NCBI GenBank assembly: GCA_945901085.1
Contig: CAMDJV010000016.1
Span: 40,146 to 86,131 of the forward strand
Origin: Rhodovarius crocodyli
GTDB taxonomy: Bacteria > Pseudomonadota > Alphaproteobacteria > Acetobacterales > Acetobacteraceae
Direction: 5' to 3'
Length of the DNA: 45,986 nt
Each line of letters opens with the position of its first letter. Positions within the stretch are counted from its first letter, which is position 1. Shown in pieces: positions 25,162-33,517 of this stretch. The position numbers and the translations under genes are program-made. The notes below the pieces were generated by a model. It was not told where the DNA came from. It saw only the letters and a program-made list of their open reading frames with translations, and made no database searches.

Positions 25162-25722
25162 ATGACTTGGGTGGATGGGGCGGCCTTGGCCGTTCTGGTG
25201 GCCTCGGGGCTGATGGCGTTCTGGCGTGGGTTTGTGCGTGAGGTTCTGGGGATCGCCGCCTGGATTGGCGCGGTGGTTGCGGCCTTTGCGTTTCGCCCGG
25301 TCGCCAAGCCATTTTTTGAAGGCTTTGTTGAACCGCCCTGGCTGGCCGATGGGCTGGCGGTGGGCGGCGTGTTTCTGGCCGTGCTGGTGGTGCTCACGCT
25401 GGTGGTCAATCTGGTGGCCAATCGGGTGGCGGATAGCGCGCTGGGTGGGGTGGACCGCTCGCTCGGCGCCCTGTTCGGCCTGGTGCGCGGGGCGTTTTTG
25501 GTGGTGCTGGCCTATATTATCGGCGGGCTGTTCCTGCCCGCCACCGAGCGTTGGCCGGAGCCGGTGCTGCAGGCGCGGTTTCTGCCCAATGTCGTGGCTG
25601 GGGCGCAATCTGTGGCGGCGCTCTTGCCGCCGGAATACCGCCCACGCATAGCAACCCCTCCCGCACCACGGGTGCCGACGCAGGAAGAGCTGTTGCGTCC
25701 GCGCGTTGGCAGTCGCACATAG
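25162..25722 (+). CDS. cvpA: CvpA family membrane protein
   Basis: A 186-residue membrane protein with four hydrophobic segments in the first 130 residues. It matches the CvpA family (WVDGAALAVLVASGLMAFWRGFVREVLGIAAWIGAVVAAF, then DRSLGALFGLVRGAFLVVLAYII), followed by a Pro/Arg-rich tail. CvpA is needed for colicin V production and is implicated in envelope homeostasis; it commonly precedes purF, as here. It starts at the ATG at 25162, 63 bp after the XRE gene, and is followed by a small hairpin before purF. Confidence 0.92.
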   Translation: MTWVDGAALAVLVASGLMAFWRGFVREVLGIAAWIGAVVAAFAFRPVAKPFFEGFVEPPWLADGLAVGGVFLAVLVVLTLVVNLVANRVADSALGGVDRSLGALFGLVRGAFLVVLAYIIGGLFLPATERWPEPVLQARFLPNVVAGAQSVAALLPPEYRPRIATPPAPRVPTQEELLRPRVGSRT

Positions 25723-25738
25723 GGGGCGCATCGCCCCC
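25722..25738 (+). terminator. Hairpin between cvpA and purF
   Basis: GGGGGCG-CAT-CGCCCCC forms a seven-bp stem directly after the cvpA stop, followed by CGTGAAAAAT. Without a U-tract it is at best a weak terminator or attenuator separating cvpA from purF. Confidence 0.4.
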
Positions 25739-25810
25739 CGTGAAAAATATCCGCGCCGGTGCTATGCGACATCTGGATGACATGGCCATGCCAATGGCCT
25801 GAAGGATCGC

Positions 25811-27286
25811 ATGACCATCAGCACCAATCCCCATGACGACGACAAATTCCACGAGGAATGCGGTGTCTTCGGCGTATGGAACCATGCCGATGCTGCGGCG
25901 CTGGTGGCACTGGGCCTGCATGCCTTGCAGCATCGCGGGCAGGAGGCTTCGGGCATCGTCTCGCTCTCGGAGGGGGGGGTGTTCCACACCCATCGCGGCC
26001 TGGGGCTGGTGGGGGATATTTTTGGCGATGCCAAGGTCATGGCCGGGCTGAAGGGGCGTGCGGCCTGTGGCCATAATCGCTATGCCACCACGGGTGAGAC
26101 GGCGCTGCGAAATGTGCAGCCGCTTTATGCCGATTTCGAGTTTGGTGGCTTCGCGGTGGGCCATAATGGCAATCTCACCAATGCGCAGGGGCTGCGCCGG
26201 GCGCTGGTCAAGCGCGGTTGCCTGTTTCAGTCGAGCACTGATTCGGAGGTGTTCATCCACCTCATCGCCATCAGCCTTTACACCAATGTGATCGACCGGC
26301 TGATCGATGCCCTGAAGCAGGTGCAGGGCGCCTATTCGCTGGTGGCGCTGCATGATGGCGCGCTGATCGGCGCGCGTGACCCCTTGGGGGTGCGGCCGCT
26401 GGTTCTGGGCTCCATGCCCAATCTGGGCGGCCAGCCGAGCTGGATTTTGGCCAGCGAGACCTGCGCGCTGGACATTGTCGGCGCTGAATTCGTCCGCGAT
26501 ATCGAGCCGGGCGAATTGGTGGTGATCGATGCGACCGGGCTGAAATCCATCAAGCCCTTCGCCCAGACGGCGAGCCGGTTTTGCATCTTCGAATACATCT
26601 ATTTTGCCCGGCCCGATTCGGTGGTTGAGGGCACCGGCGTTTATGAAAGCCGCAAGCTGATCGGCGCTGAATTGGCGCGCGAGAGCCATGTGGCGGCCGA
26701 TGTGGTGGTGCCGGTGCCCGATAGCGGCGTGCCGGCCGCTATGGGCTATGCCCGCGAATGCGGTGTGCCCTTCGAGTTGGGCATTATCCGCAATCATTAT
26801 GTCGGGCGCACTTTTATCGAGCCGACGGACCAGATCCGTCACCTTGGCGTCAAACTCAAGCACAGCGCCAATCGCGCCATGCTGGAGGGCAAGCGGGTGG
26901 TGCTGGTGGATGACAGCATTGTGCGCGGCACCACCTCGAAGAAGATCGTCGAGATGGTCCGGCAGGCCGGTGCGGCGGAGGTGCATATGCGCATCTCCTC
27001 GCCGCCCACCACCCATAGCTGCTTTTATGGCATCGATACGCCCTCGCGCCGGCAATTGATCGCCGCGCAGCACAGTATCGAGGAGATGGCCAAGCTGATC
27101 GGCGTGGACAGCTTGGCTTTCATCTCGCTGGAAGGCCTGTATCGTGCGTTGGGGCAGAACGGCCGCAACGCCGATAAGCCGCAATTCTGTGATGCCTGCT
27201 TCACCGGCGATTATGCCATTCCGTTGACCGATTGGCCGGCCGAACAGGCGCATGCCGCCACGCCGGAGCTGCTGCCCGGCCAATGA
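25811..27286 (+). CDS. purF: Amidophosphoribosyltransferase PurF (Fe-S type)
   Basis: First committed step of purine synthesis, making phosphoribosylamine from PRPP and glutamine. The 491-residue precursor has a short propeptide of 16 residues before the nucleophile Cys17 (HEECGVFGVW). The glutaminase part contains GLHALQHRGQEASGI, CGHNRYATTG and HNGNLTN; the phosphoribosyltransferase part has VVLVDDSIVRGTTSKKI. Cysteines expected for the Bacillus-type [4Fe-4S] cluster are visible in SRFCIFEYIYF, THSCFYGID and PQFCDACFTGDY. It overlaps the SDR gene by ATGA. Confidence 0.97.
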   Translation: MTISTNPHDDDKFHEECGVFGVWNHADAAALVALGLHALQHRGQEASGIVSLSEGGVFHTHRGLGLVGDIFGDAKVMAGLKGRAACGHNRYATTGETALRNVQPLYADFEFGGFAVGHNGNLTNAQGLRRALVKRGCLFQSSTDSEVFIHLIAISLYTNVIDRLIDALKQVQGAYSLVALHDGALIGARDPLGVRPLVLGSMPNLGGQPSWILASETCALDIVGAEFVRDIEPGELVVIDATGLKSIKPFAQTASRFCIFEYIYFARPDSVVEGTGVYESRKLIGAELARESHVAADVVVPVPDSGVPAAMGYARECGVPFELGIIRNHYVGRTFIEPTDQIRHLGVKLKHSANRAMLEGKRVVLVDDSIVRGTTSKKIVEMVRQAGAAEVHMRISSPPTTHSCFYGIDTPSRRQLIAAQHSIEEMAKLIGVDSLAFISLEGLYRALGQNGRNADKPQFCDACFTGDYAIPLTDWPAEQAHAATPELLPGQ

Positions 27287-27990
27287 ACGCTCTGACAGGT
27301 TGCGTGGCGCTGGTGACCGGCGCCTCACGCGGGATAGGCGCTGCGGTGGCGGTGGAATTGGCGCGGATGGGGGCGCATTGCGTCATCACCGGCCGCACCC
27401 AGGGCGGGCTGGAGGAGAGCGATGACGCGATCCGCGCCGTGGGCGGCAGTGCCAGCCTGGTGCCGCTCGACCTGATCGAGGGTGCGGAGCAGATCGATCT
27501 GCTGGGGCCCAGTATTGTTGAGCGGTTTGGGCGGCTGGATATTGTGGTCCATGCGGCGGGCTGGCTGGGCAAGCTCACGCCGGTTGCGCATATCGAGCCC
27601 AGGGATTTCATCACCTCCATGGCGATCAACCTCAGCGCGACATGGCGGCTGATCCGCAGTGTGGAGCCGCCTTTGCGCGCCGCCCCGGCGGGGCGTGCGG
27701 TGGTGTTGACGGATCGGCGGGCGGCGGCGCCTTCGGCCTATTTCGGCCTTTACAGCGCCGCCAAGGCTGGGCAGCGCCATATGGTGCAATGCTGGGCCGA
27801 GGAATTGGCGCAGACCAATCTGCGGGTGAATTTGGCCGAGCCGGGCCCGGTGGGCACCAGACTGCGCCGGGCGGCCTATCCCGGTGAGGATCAGGCGGTG
27901 CTGCCCAGCCCCGCCGATGTGGCGCCGGCCATCGCTGCGCTGTGCCTGCCCGGCGAGATGCGGCAGGGCGCGATCATCGCCATCGGCTGA
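27283..27990 (+). CDS. SDR family NAD(P)-dependent oxidoreductase with altered catalytic Ser
   Basis: A 235-residue short-chain dehydrogenase. The cofactor motif TGASRGIGA is intact, as is the Tyr157-x3-Lys161 pair (LYSAAKAG). The NAG loop is replaced by His-Ala-Ala-Gly (VVHAAGWLG), and the position of the catalytic Ser, 13 residues before the Tyr, holds Asp144 (VVLTDRRAAAP). Proteins of this type downstream of purF are common in Rhodospirillales and resemble YciK, but the substrate is unknown. The ATG at 27283 overlaps the purF stop. Confidence 0.88.
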   Translation: MNALTGCVALVTGASRGIGAAVAVELARMGAHCVITGRTQGGLEESDDAIRAVGGSASLVPLDLIEGAEQIDLLGPSIVERFGRLDIVVHAAGWLGKLTPVAHIEPRDFITSMAINLSATWRLIRSVEPPLRAAPAGRAVVLTDRRAAAPSAYFGLYSAAKAGQRHMVQCWAEELAQTNLRVNLAEPGPVGTRLRRAAYPGEDQAVLPSPADVAPAIAALCLPGEMRQGAIIAIG

Positions 27991-28013
27991 TCACGGTTGC
28001 GGGCGCGGCGGGA

Positions 28014-30347
28014 ATGATCCACACGCATCCAATGCCTCGCACCCCGCACATCAATTGGCAGAGCCTGGCCGAACAGGCCATGGCGCATCGCCGCCGCGGC
28101 GATCATGCCGCCGCCATTGTCGCCTATCGGGCCGCTTTGGCACTGCCCGGCGCCCCGGCTGAGTTGCATTTCAACCTGGGCAATGCGCTGTGCCAGCAGG
28201 GAAGCTGGGCCGAGGCCGAGGCGCCGTTGGCCCAGGCATTGGCCGCCAACCCGGCACTGACCGTGGCCGCGCTGCAACTGGCACGCTGCCGGGCGCGGCT
28301 GGGCCGTTATGAGGCGGCGGCGGCCGGCTTTGCCGCCGTGCTGCGCGGCGAGCCGGGCAATTTCAACGCAGCGCTCGAAGGCGGCCATGCGCTGCGCCGG
28401 CTGGGCCGCGAGGCCGAGGCGTTGGGCTGCTACGCCATGGCGATCCAGGCTGCGCCGGCGCGCTGGGAGGGGCATTTGGCGATGGCCCGGGCGCTGGAGG
28501 AGGGCGGGCGCGCCGATGAGGGTGCGGCGCATTACCACCAGGCCCTGTCACTGGCCGGCGATGACAGGCCGCGCCGGCTGCATCTGCATATGACGCAATA
28601 CCGGCTGGAGCGCGGCGCTGCCGCCCTGGCCTTGGAATCGCTGCGCCAGGCGATGCTCTGCGCCGCTTTGGAACAGCCACCGCCCAGCGCGGATGAGCGG
28701 GCGCGGATGCAGCTGGACCTTGCTGCCATCCTGCTGCGGCTGGGCTTGGGGGAAGAGGCGGAGCGGCGGCTGGGCGAGGCCAGTGAGGCTTCCGAGAACG
28801 AAGCCATTTTGGTGCGGGCGGCAGAATTGGCGCTGCGCCACAATCTCTGGCAGCAGGCGCTGACCATTTTGCGGCGCAATGTGGCGCTGCGGCCGGAGAA
28901 TGGCTCGGCGCATTGGAACCTCGCCCATATGCTCTCCGAGGCCTGGTACATGGAGGAGGCGCTGGAGGCGCTCGCCCGGGCCGAGGCGCTGGCGCCACAG
29001 CCTGGCGCGGGGCCGATGCGCGCTTCCATCGCCTCCCGCCAGGGCGAGGCCGATACCGCCTTGCAGCTGTTTTTGGCGCAGGTGGAGGCGGGGGACACCG
29101 CCCTGGCCTCGGGTGCGGCGATGAGCGCGCTATATGCCGATAGTATCGATGCGGCCGAGGTGGCGGCGCTGCATCGGCGGCTCTTTGCCCGGCTGGGCGA
29201 GGGGGCGCGGGCGGTGGCCAGTTTTCGCAATGGCCGCGAGCCGGGGCGGCGCCTGCGCGTGGGCATGATCACGCCGGATCTGCACCACCAGCACCCGGTC
29301 AATATCTTCATGCAGCCGGTGCTGGCCCGCTGGGATGGGGCGGCGATGCCCATCAGCCTCTATTTCACTGGCATCAGCCATGATGAGGAAACGCGGCAGG
29401 CGCGCGGCAGGGTGGCGCATTTGGTGGAATGCGCGAGTTGGACGGATGGCCAATTGGCGCGGCGGATCGAGGCCGATGGCATCGATATTTTGATCGACCT
29501 CTCCGGCCATACCCAGCGCGGCAAGATGCCGCTTTTCGGCAATCGGGCAGCCCCGGTGCAGGTGACGTTTTTGGGGTATCCCGGCTCCACCGGCGTGCCG
29601 AATATCGATTGGATCATCACCGATTCCGTGGTGGCGCCGGAGGGTTCGGAGGGGTTGTTCAGCGAGCGGGTGATGCGGCTGCCAAACACCGTGTTCTGCT
29701 TCGCCCCGGCGCCCGATTCGTATTATCCCGATTTCGGCCCGGCGCATGCCGCGCGACCGCTCACCTTTGGCTCCTTCAACAACCTGCCCAAGCTGACGCC
29801 GCGCACGCTGGGCCTCTGGGCGGAAATTTTGCATCGGCTGCCGCAATCGCGCCTGCTGGTGAAGGCGCCGAGCTTCCGCGACCCTGGCGCCATGGCCGGT
29901 TTTACCCGCCGCATGGCGGCACTGGGCATTGCCGCCGATCGGCTGGAACTGCGCGGCCCCACCGGCATGGCCGAGATGATGGCGGAATATGCTGACATCG
30001 ATATCGCGCTCGACCCCGTGCCCTATAATGGCGGCACCACCACGCTGCAGGCGATGTGGATGGGGGCGCCGGTGCTGGCGCGGCGTGGTGAGGCTTTTGT
30101 CTCCCGCATGGGGGCGAGTTTCATGGCCGCCGCTGCCCTTAGCGATTGGGTGGCCGATAGCGATGCCGATTATGTCGAGACGGCGGTGCGCCATGGGTCG
30201 GACCGCGCGGGGCTTTTGGCGCTGAAGCAGGGCATGCGCGCGAGGCTGCTGGCCACGCCCGCATGGGATATTGACCGCTATACGCAGGACCTGCAGGCGG
30301 CGCTGCGCAAGATCTGGCAGGAATTCTGCGCCTCTACGGGGGGCTAG
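28014..30347 (+). CDS. TPR-domain O-GlcNAc transferase-like glycosyltransferase (GT41/SPINDLY family)
   Basis: A 777-residue protein from the ATG at 28014 (28032 is possible). The N-terminal half (about residues 10-380) is TPR repeats, for example AAIVAYRAALALPGAPAELHFNLGNAL and AIQAAPARWEGHLAMARALEEGG. The C-terminal half, from about residue 410, is the GT41 domain: HHQHPVNIFMQPVL, VTFLGYPGSTGVPNIDWIITD, FGSFNNLPKLTPRTLGLWA, and DIALDPVPYNGGTTTLQAMWMGAPV. The His in HQHP and Lys in NNLPKL occupy the positions of catalytic residues in human OGT (His498, Lys842). It should transfer a sugar to protein Ser/Thr; targets are unknown. Confidence 0.9.
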   Translation: MIHTHPMPRTPHINWQSLAEQAMAHRRRGDHAAAIVAYRAALALPGAPAELHFNLGNALCQQGSWAEAEAPLAQALAANPALTVAALQLARCRARLGRYEAAAAGFAAVLRGEPGNFNAALEGGHALRRLGREAEALGCYAMAIQAAPARWEGHLAMARALEEGGRADEGAAHYHQALSLAGDDRPRRLHLHMTQYRLERGAAALALESLRQAMLCAALEQPPPSADERARMQLDLAAILLRLGLGEEAERRLGEASEASENEAILVRAAELALRHNLWQQALTILRRNVALRPENGSAHWNLAHMLSEAWYMEEALEALARAEALAPQPGAGPMRASIASRQGEADTALQLFLAQVEAGDTALASGAAMSALYADSIDAAEVAALHRRLFARLGEGARAVASFRNGREPGRRLRVGMITPDLHHQHPVNIFMQPVLARWDGAAMPISLYFTGISHDEETRQARGRVAHLVECASWTDGQLARRIEADGIDILIDLSGHTQRGKMPLFGNRAAPVQVTFLGYPGSTGVPNIDWIITDSVVAPEGSEGLFSERVMRLPNTVFCFAPAPDSYYPDFGPAHAARPLTFGSFNNLPKLTPRTLGLWAEILHRLPQSRLLVKAPSFRDPGAMAGFTRRMAALGIAADRLELRGPTGMAEMMAEYADIDIALDPVPYNGGTTTLQAMWMGAPVLARRGEAFVSRMGASFMAAAALSDWVADSDADYVETAVRHGSDRAGLLALKQGMRARLLATPAWDIDRYTQDLQAALRKIWQEFCASTGG

Positions 30348-30378
30348 GCGGCGGGGCGGCAAGCCGCGATAGGGGGGC

Positions 30379-31197
30379 ATGAACTATCGTCACGCCTTTC
30401 ATGCCGGCAATTTCGCTGATTGCATGAAGCACGCGCTGCTGGTGTGGCTGCTGCGCGGCATGCAGCAAAAGCCCACGCCGCTTCGGGTATTGGACACTCA
30501 TGCGGGGCGGGGGGTGTATCCGCTCGATTCCGAGGAGGCCCGCCGCAGCGGTGAATGGTGGGAGGGTGTGGGGCGGCTGATGGCGCTCGATGATGGCCCG
30601 CTGGCGGATTATATTGGGCTGCTGCGGGCCTTGGGTATGCCGCAGCACTATCCGGGCAGCCCGGCGCTGATCCAGGCGCTGTTGCGGGCTGAGGATCATC
30701 TCGTGCTGAATGAACTCCATCCGGAGGATCATGCGGCGCTGCGCAAGACCATGCGCGGCACGCCGGCCCATATGCGCGATGCCTATGAATGCGCCCGGGC
30801 GCTGACCCCCTTCCCGGAGCGGAGGGGGTTGGTGCTGTTCGACCCGCCTTTTGAGGCGGGGGATGAGTTTGGCCGGCTGGCCCGGGGGATGGCTGAGGTC
30901 TGGGGCCGGGCGCGCGGGCATGTGCAGGCGGCGTGGTATCCCATCAAGCATATGGCGCCTGTGCTGGCCTTTCATGATGCCATTCGTGCCGCTGGTATTC
31001 GCGATGTGCTGGCGGCGGAATTGTGGCTGCGCGAGCCGCTGGATGCCTCGCGCCTCAATGGCTGCGGGCTGTTGGTGGTGAATGCGCCGTGGCGGTTTGA
31101 GGCCGAGGGCGGCGCCATTCTGGCGGCCTTGCTGGAGCGGCTGAGCGATGGTGAGGCGGGCTGCGGGGTGCGGATAGTGAGGGTTGCCGATGAGTAG
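30379..31197 (+). CDS. rlmJ: 23S rRNA (adenine-2030-N6)-methyltransferase RlmJ
   Basis: SAM-dependent methyltransferase modifying A2030 of 23S rRNA. The 272-residue product starts MNYRHAFHAGNFADCMKHALLVWLL, the diagnostic RlmJ N-terminus, and contains LRVLDTHAGRGVYPLDS for SAM binding, VLNELHPEDHAALR, and the N6-adenine methyltransferase motif LFDPPFE. C-terminal residues include WYPIKHMAPV. It overlaps gpsA by eight bases. Confidence 0.95.
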   Translation: MNYRHAFHAGNFADCMKHALLVWLLRGMQQKPTPLRVLDTHAGRGVYPLDSEEARRSGEWWEGVGRLMALDDGPLADYIGLLRALGMPQHYPGSPALIQALLRAEDHLVLNELHPEDHAALRKTMRGTPAHMRDAYECARALTPFPERRGLVLFDPPFEAGDEFGRLARGMAEVWGRARGHVQAAWYPIKHMAPVLAFHDAIRAAGIRDVLAAELWLREPLDASRLNGCGLLVVNAPWRFEAEGGAILAALLERLSDGEAGCGVRIVRVADE

Positions 31198-32143
31198 GAT
31201 TGCGGTGCTGGGTGCCGGGGCCTGGGGCACGGCGCTGGCGCTGCATGCGGCGCGGCAGGGCCATGATGTGGCGCTTTGGGCCCGCAGCGGGGCGGCGGAG
31301 ATGGCGCTGAGCCGGCGCAATCCGCGGCTGCCTGATGCGGCGCTGCCGGCCAGTATGCGGCTGAGCGATTCGCCTGCCATGGCCATGGAGCGGGCCGATT
31401 TCGCCATTTTGGCGGTGCCGGTGCAGCATATGCGCGCGGCGCTGGCTGGGCTGCCGGCAATTCCGATGCTGGTGGCCTCCAAGGGGGTGGAAGCGGGCAG
31501 CGGGTTGTTTCCGACGGAAATTCTGGACCGGGCGGGGCTGGGGGTGATTTCGGGGCCGAATTTCGCGGCCGAGGTGGCCGCCGGATTGCCCGCCGCTGGC
31601 GTGCTGGCCAGCAGCGATGCGGGGCTGCGGCAGGCGGGGCTGGCGGCGCTGGGTGGGGCCACGCTCAGGCTCTATTCCAGCGAGGATGTGCTGGGGGTGC
31701 AGGCCGGCGGCGCGGCGAAGAATGTGTTGGCGATTGCCGCTGGCGCCGCTATGGGGGCGGGGCTGGGCGAGAATGCCCGTGCGGCGCTGATCACCCGGGG
31801 GCTGGCGGAGTTGGGAAGGCTGGTGCTGGCGCTGGGTGGCCGGGCGGAGACGGCATCGGGGCTTTCGGGCCTCGGCGATTTGCTGCTGACCGCCTGTTCC
31901 AGCACCAGCCGCAACACCGCGCTGGGCGAAAGGCTGGGCCGTGGCCTGAGCCTGGAGCAGGCGTTGGCGGAAAGCCGCGGCGTGGCGGAGGGCGTGGCCA
32001 CTGCCCCTGCCCTGCTGCTGCGGGCGACAACATTGGGGGTGGATATGCCGATTTGTACTGCGGTGGCGGAGATTTTGGCCGGGCGGGCCTCGGTGCGTGA
32101 GGCGATGGTGGCGCTGCTCGCGCGGCCGTCTCGGGCGGAGTAG
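31190..32143 (+). CDS. gpsA: Glycerol-3-phosphate dehydrogenase [NAD(P)+]
   Basis: Makes sn-glycerol-3-phosphate from dihydroxyacetone phosphate for phospholipid synthesis. The 317-residue protein has the cofactor loop IAVLGAGAWGTALALHAA, VASKGVEAGSGLFPTEIL, SGPNFAAEVAAGLPAA, AAKNVLAIAAGAAMGAGLGENARAALITRGLAEL with the catalytic Lys, and GLGDLLLTACSSTSRN. The ATG at 31190 overlaps rlmJ; a TTG two codons earlier is possible. Confidence 0.96.
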   Translation: MSRIAVLGAGAWGTALALHAARQGHDVALWARSGAAEMALSRRNPRLPDAALPASMRLSDSPAMAMERADFAILAVPVQHMRAALAGLPAIPMLVASKGVEAGSGLFPTEILDRAGLGVISGPNFAAEVAAGLPAAGVLASSDAGLRQAGLAALGGATLRLYSSEDVLGVQAGGAAKNVLAIAAGAAMGAGLGENARAALITRGLAELGRLVLALGGRAETASGLSGLGDLLLTACSSTSRNTALGERLGRGLSLEQALAESRGVAEGVATAPALLLRATTLGVDMPICTAVAEILAGRASVREAMVALLARPSRAE

Positions 32144-32148
32144 CGGGC

Positions 32149-33009
32149 ATGCGGCGTCGTTGTTTTCTGTTTGCACTCGCGGCCCCGGCACTGGCGCAGC
32201 CACGGCCGGTGCTGGTCGCCTCCTTTTCGATTTTGGGCGATATGCTAGCCGAGGTGGCGCCGCAGGGCGCCGATATCCGGGTGCTGGCCGGACCGAATGT
32301 GGATGCGCATCATTTTCAGCCCCGCCCCTCCCAGGCCGAGGCGCTGCGCGGCGCGACCCTGGCCTTACGCAATGGGCTGGGATTCGATGCCTGGTTTGAC
32401 CGTGCGGCGCGTGGTGCGGGTTTTCGCGGGGTGATGGTGACGGCGAGCGAGGGCCTCACCGCCCGACAGGCGCCCAGCCATGCTGGCCATCGGCATGAGG
32501 GGCCGGACCCGCATGCCTGGCAGGATGTGAGCCTGGCACGGCATTATGTCCGGCAGATCGCCGCCGGGCTGGGGGCTGCGGGGCTGGCGGGGCGGGCCGA
32601 GGGGTATGATGCGCGGCTGGTGGCACTGGATGGCTGGATTCGCGCCGAGATCGGCCGGGTGCCGGAGGCGCGGCGGGTGGTGCTGACCAGCCATGATTCC
32701 TTTGGTTATTTCGGCGCGGCCTATGGGGTGCGATTCCTGGCGCCGATGGGGGTTTCGGCCAGTGCCGAGCCTTCTGCCCAAGCCGTGGCCCGGCTGATTC
32801 AGCAGGTTCGGGCGCAGAATGTCTCGGCGGTGTTCATGGAGAATATTGGCAACCCGGCCACGCTGCGCCGCCTGGCCAGCGAGGCGGGGGTGCAGGTGCG
32901 CGGAAGGCTTTACGCCGATGCGCTCTCAGCGCCCGATGGGGTGGCGGCGAGTTATGAGGCGATGATGCGGCATAATGTGGGGCTGCTGGTGGCGGGAATG
33001 TTGGGGTAG
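32149..33009 (+). CDS. Orphan zinc ABC transporter substrate-binding protein (ZnuA-like)
   Basis: A second cluster A-I metal-binding protein in the window, 286 residues, with a short signal peptide (CFLFALAAPALAQ). Candidate ligands: His54 (NVDAHHFQP), His122 (GPDPHAW), His182 (TSHDSFGYF), and Asp257 (LYADALS) or Glu231 (FMENIG). A short His-containing loop SHAGHRHEG (His111, 114, 116) precedes the second ligand, as in zinc-type ZnuA/AztC proteins; this loop is missing from the binding protein at 6700. No permease or ATPase is adjacent; it follows gpsA by five bases. It must use a transporter encoded elsewhere. Confidence 0.9.
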   Translation: MRRRCFLFALAAPALAQPRPVLVASFSILGDMLAEVAPQGADIRVLAGPNVDAHHFQPRPSQAEALRGATLALRNGLGFDAWFDRAARGAGFRGVMVTASEGLTARQAPSHAGHRHEGPDPHAWQDVSLARHYVRQIAAGLGAAGLAGRAEGYDARLVALDGWIRAEIGRVPEARRVVLTSHDSFGYFGAAYGVRFLAPMGVSASAEPSAQAVARLIQQVRAQNVSAVFMENIGNPATLRRLASEAGVQVRGRLYADALSAPDGVAASYEAMMRHNVGLLVAGMLG

Positions 33010-33074
33010 AGCATTTTCAAGCCTTGCGACTTCGCAAACCGACTCGGAAAATGCGGCAAAACAAATGCTAGAGC
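33007..33074. repeat. Palindromic intergenic repeat of the TAGAGC...TAGAGC type
   Basis: The stretch begins with TAGAGC (whose TAG is the stop of the preceding gene) and ends with another TAGAGC at 33069-33074. Inside are two nested stems: GCATTTTC (33011-33018) with GAAAATGC (33047-33054), and TTGCG/CGCAA (33024-33037). It resembles, from memory, the family of short TAGAGCATTTT... repeats scattered through many alphaproteobacterial genomes. A further inverted repeat AGAGCC...GGCTCT covers 33070-33109. It may also act as the transcription terminator of the preceding gene. Confidence 0.6.
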
Positions 33075-33117
33075 CGTCTCGCCGTCTTGGCTTGCGGTGA
33101 AGCGGCTCTGGCCACCC

Positions 33118-33417
33118 TCAGATGAATTGCCCGCGCAGAAAACCCAGTGCGGGCAGGGGTTTCCACTGGCGTGGCAGATCGGTGCGTTTGATCGGCGCCA
33201 GGGAGTAATGCGGCACGGGCTGCTCGTTGCGGCGCAGGAAATCGACATAGGCCTGCACCTGCTGGGTGCGCCAGGCCATATCGGCGGCGGCGGCGGCGTG
33301 GCTGCGAAACACCTCGGCCACGCGGTGGCGCTTGCCCATGGAGGCGACAACCGCCCAGAGCGTATCCTCGCCCCCGCTCTCGCGGCGATGCAGGCTGACC
33401 AGCTTGGCCGATGTCAT
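33118..33417 (-). CDS. Hypothetical protein
   Basis: A 99-residue soluble protein with no family I can name. From the ATG at 33417 it begins MTSAKLVSLHRRESGGED and contains LWAVVASMGKRHRVAEVFRSHAAAAADMAWRTQQVQAYVDFL, probably two helices, and a basic, Pro-containing end (KRTDLPRQWKPLPALGFLRGQFI). Upstream in-frame codons overlap the start of the divergent dehydrogenase gene and are unlikely to be used. Coding bias of the frame looks real, but the ribosome binding site is weak. Confidence 0.6.
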   Translation of the reverse strand: MTSAKLVSLHRRESGGEDTLWAVVASMGKRHRVAEVFRSHAAAAADMAWRTQQVQAYVDFLRRNEQPVPHYSLAPIKRTDLPRQWKPLPALGFLRGQFI

Positions 33418-33517
33418 ATCCACAGGGCCATGCTGGGCCGGGGCGAGGGGAGAGGTCAAGCGGGATTGCCGCCAGCGCCGGTTGGGGTAAGCCTGTGGAA
33501 ACCCTATGGAGCCCATC

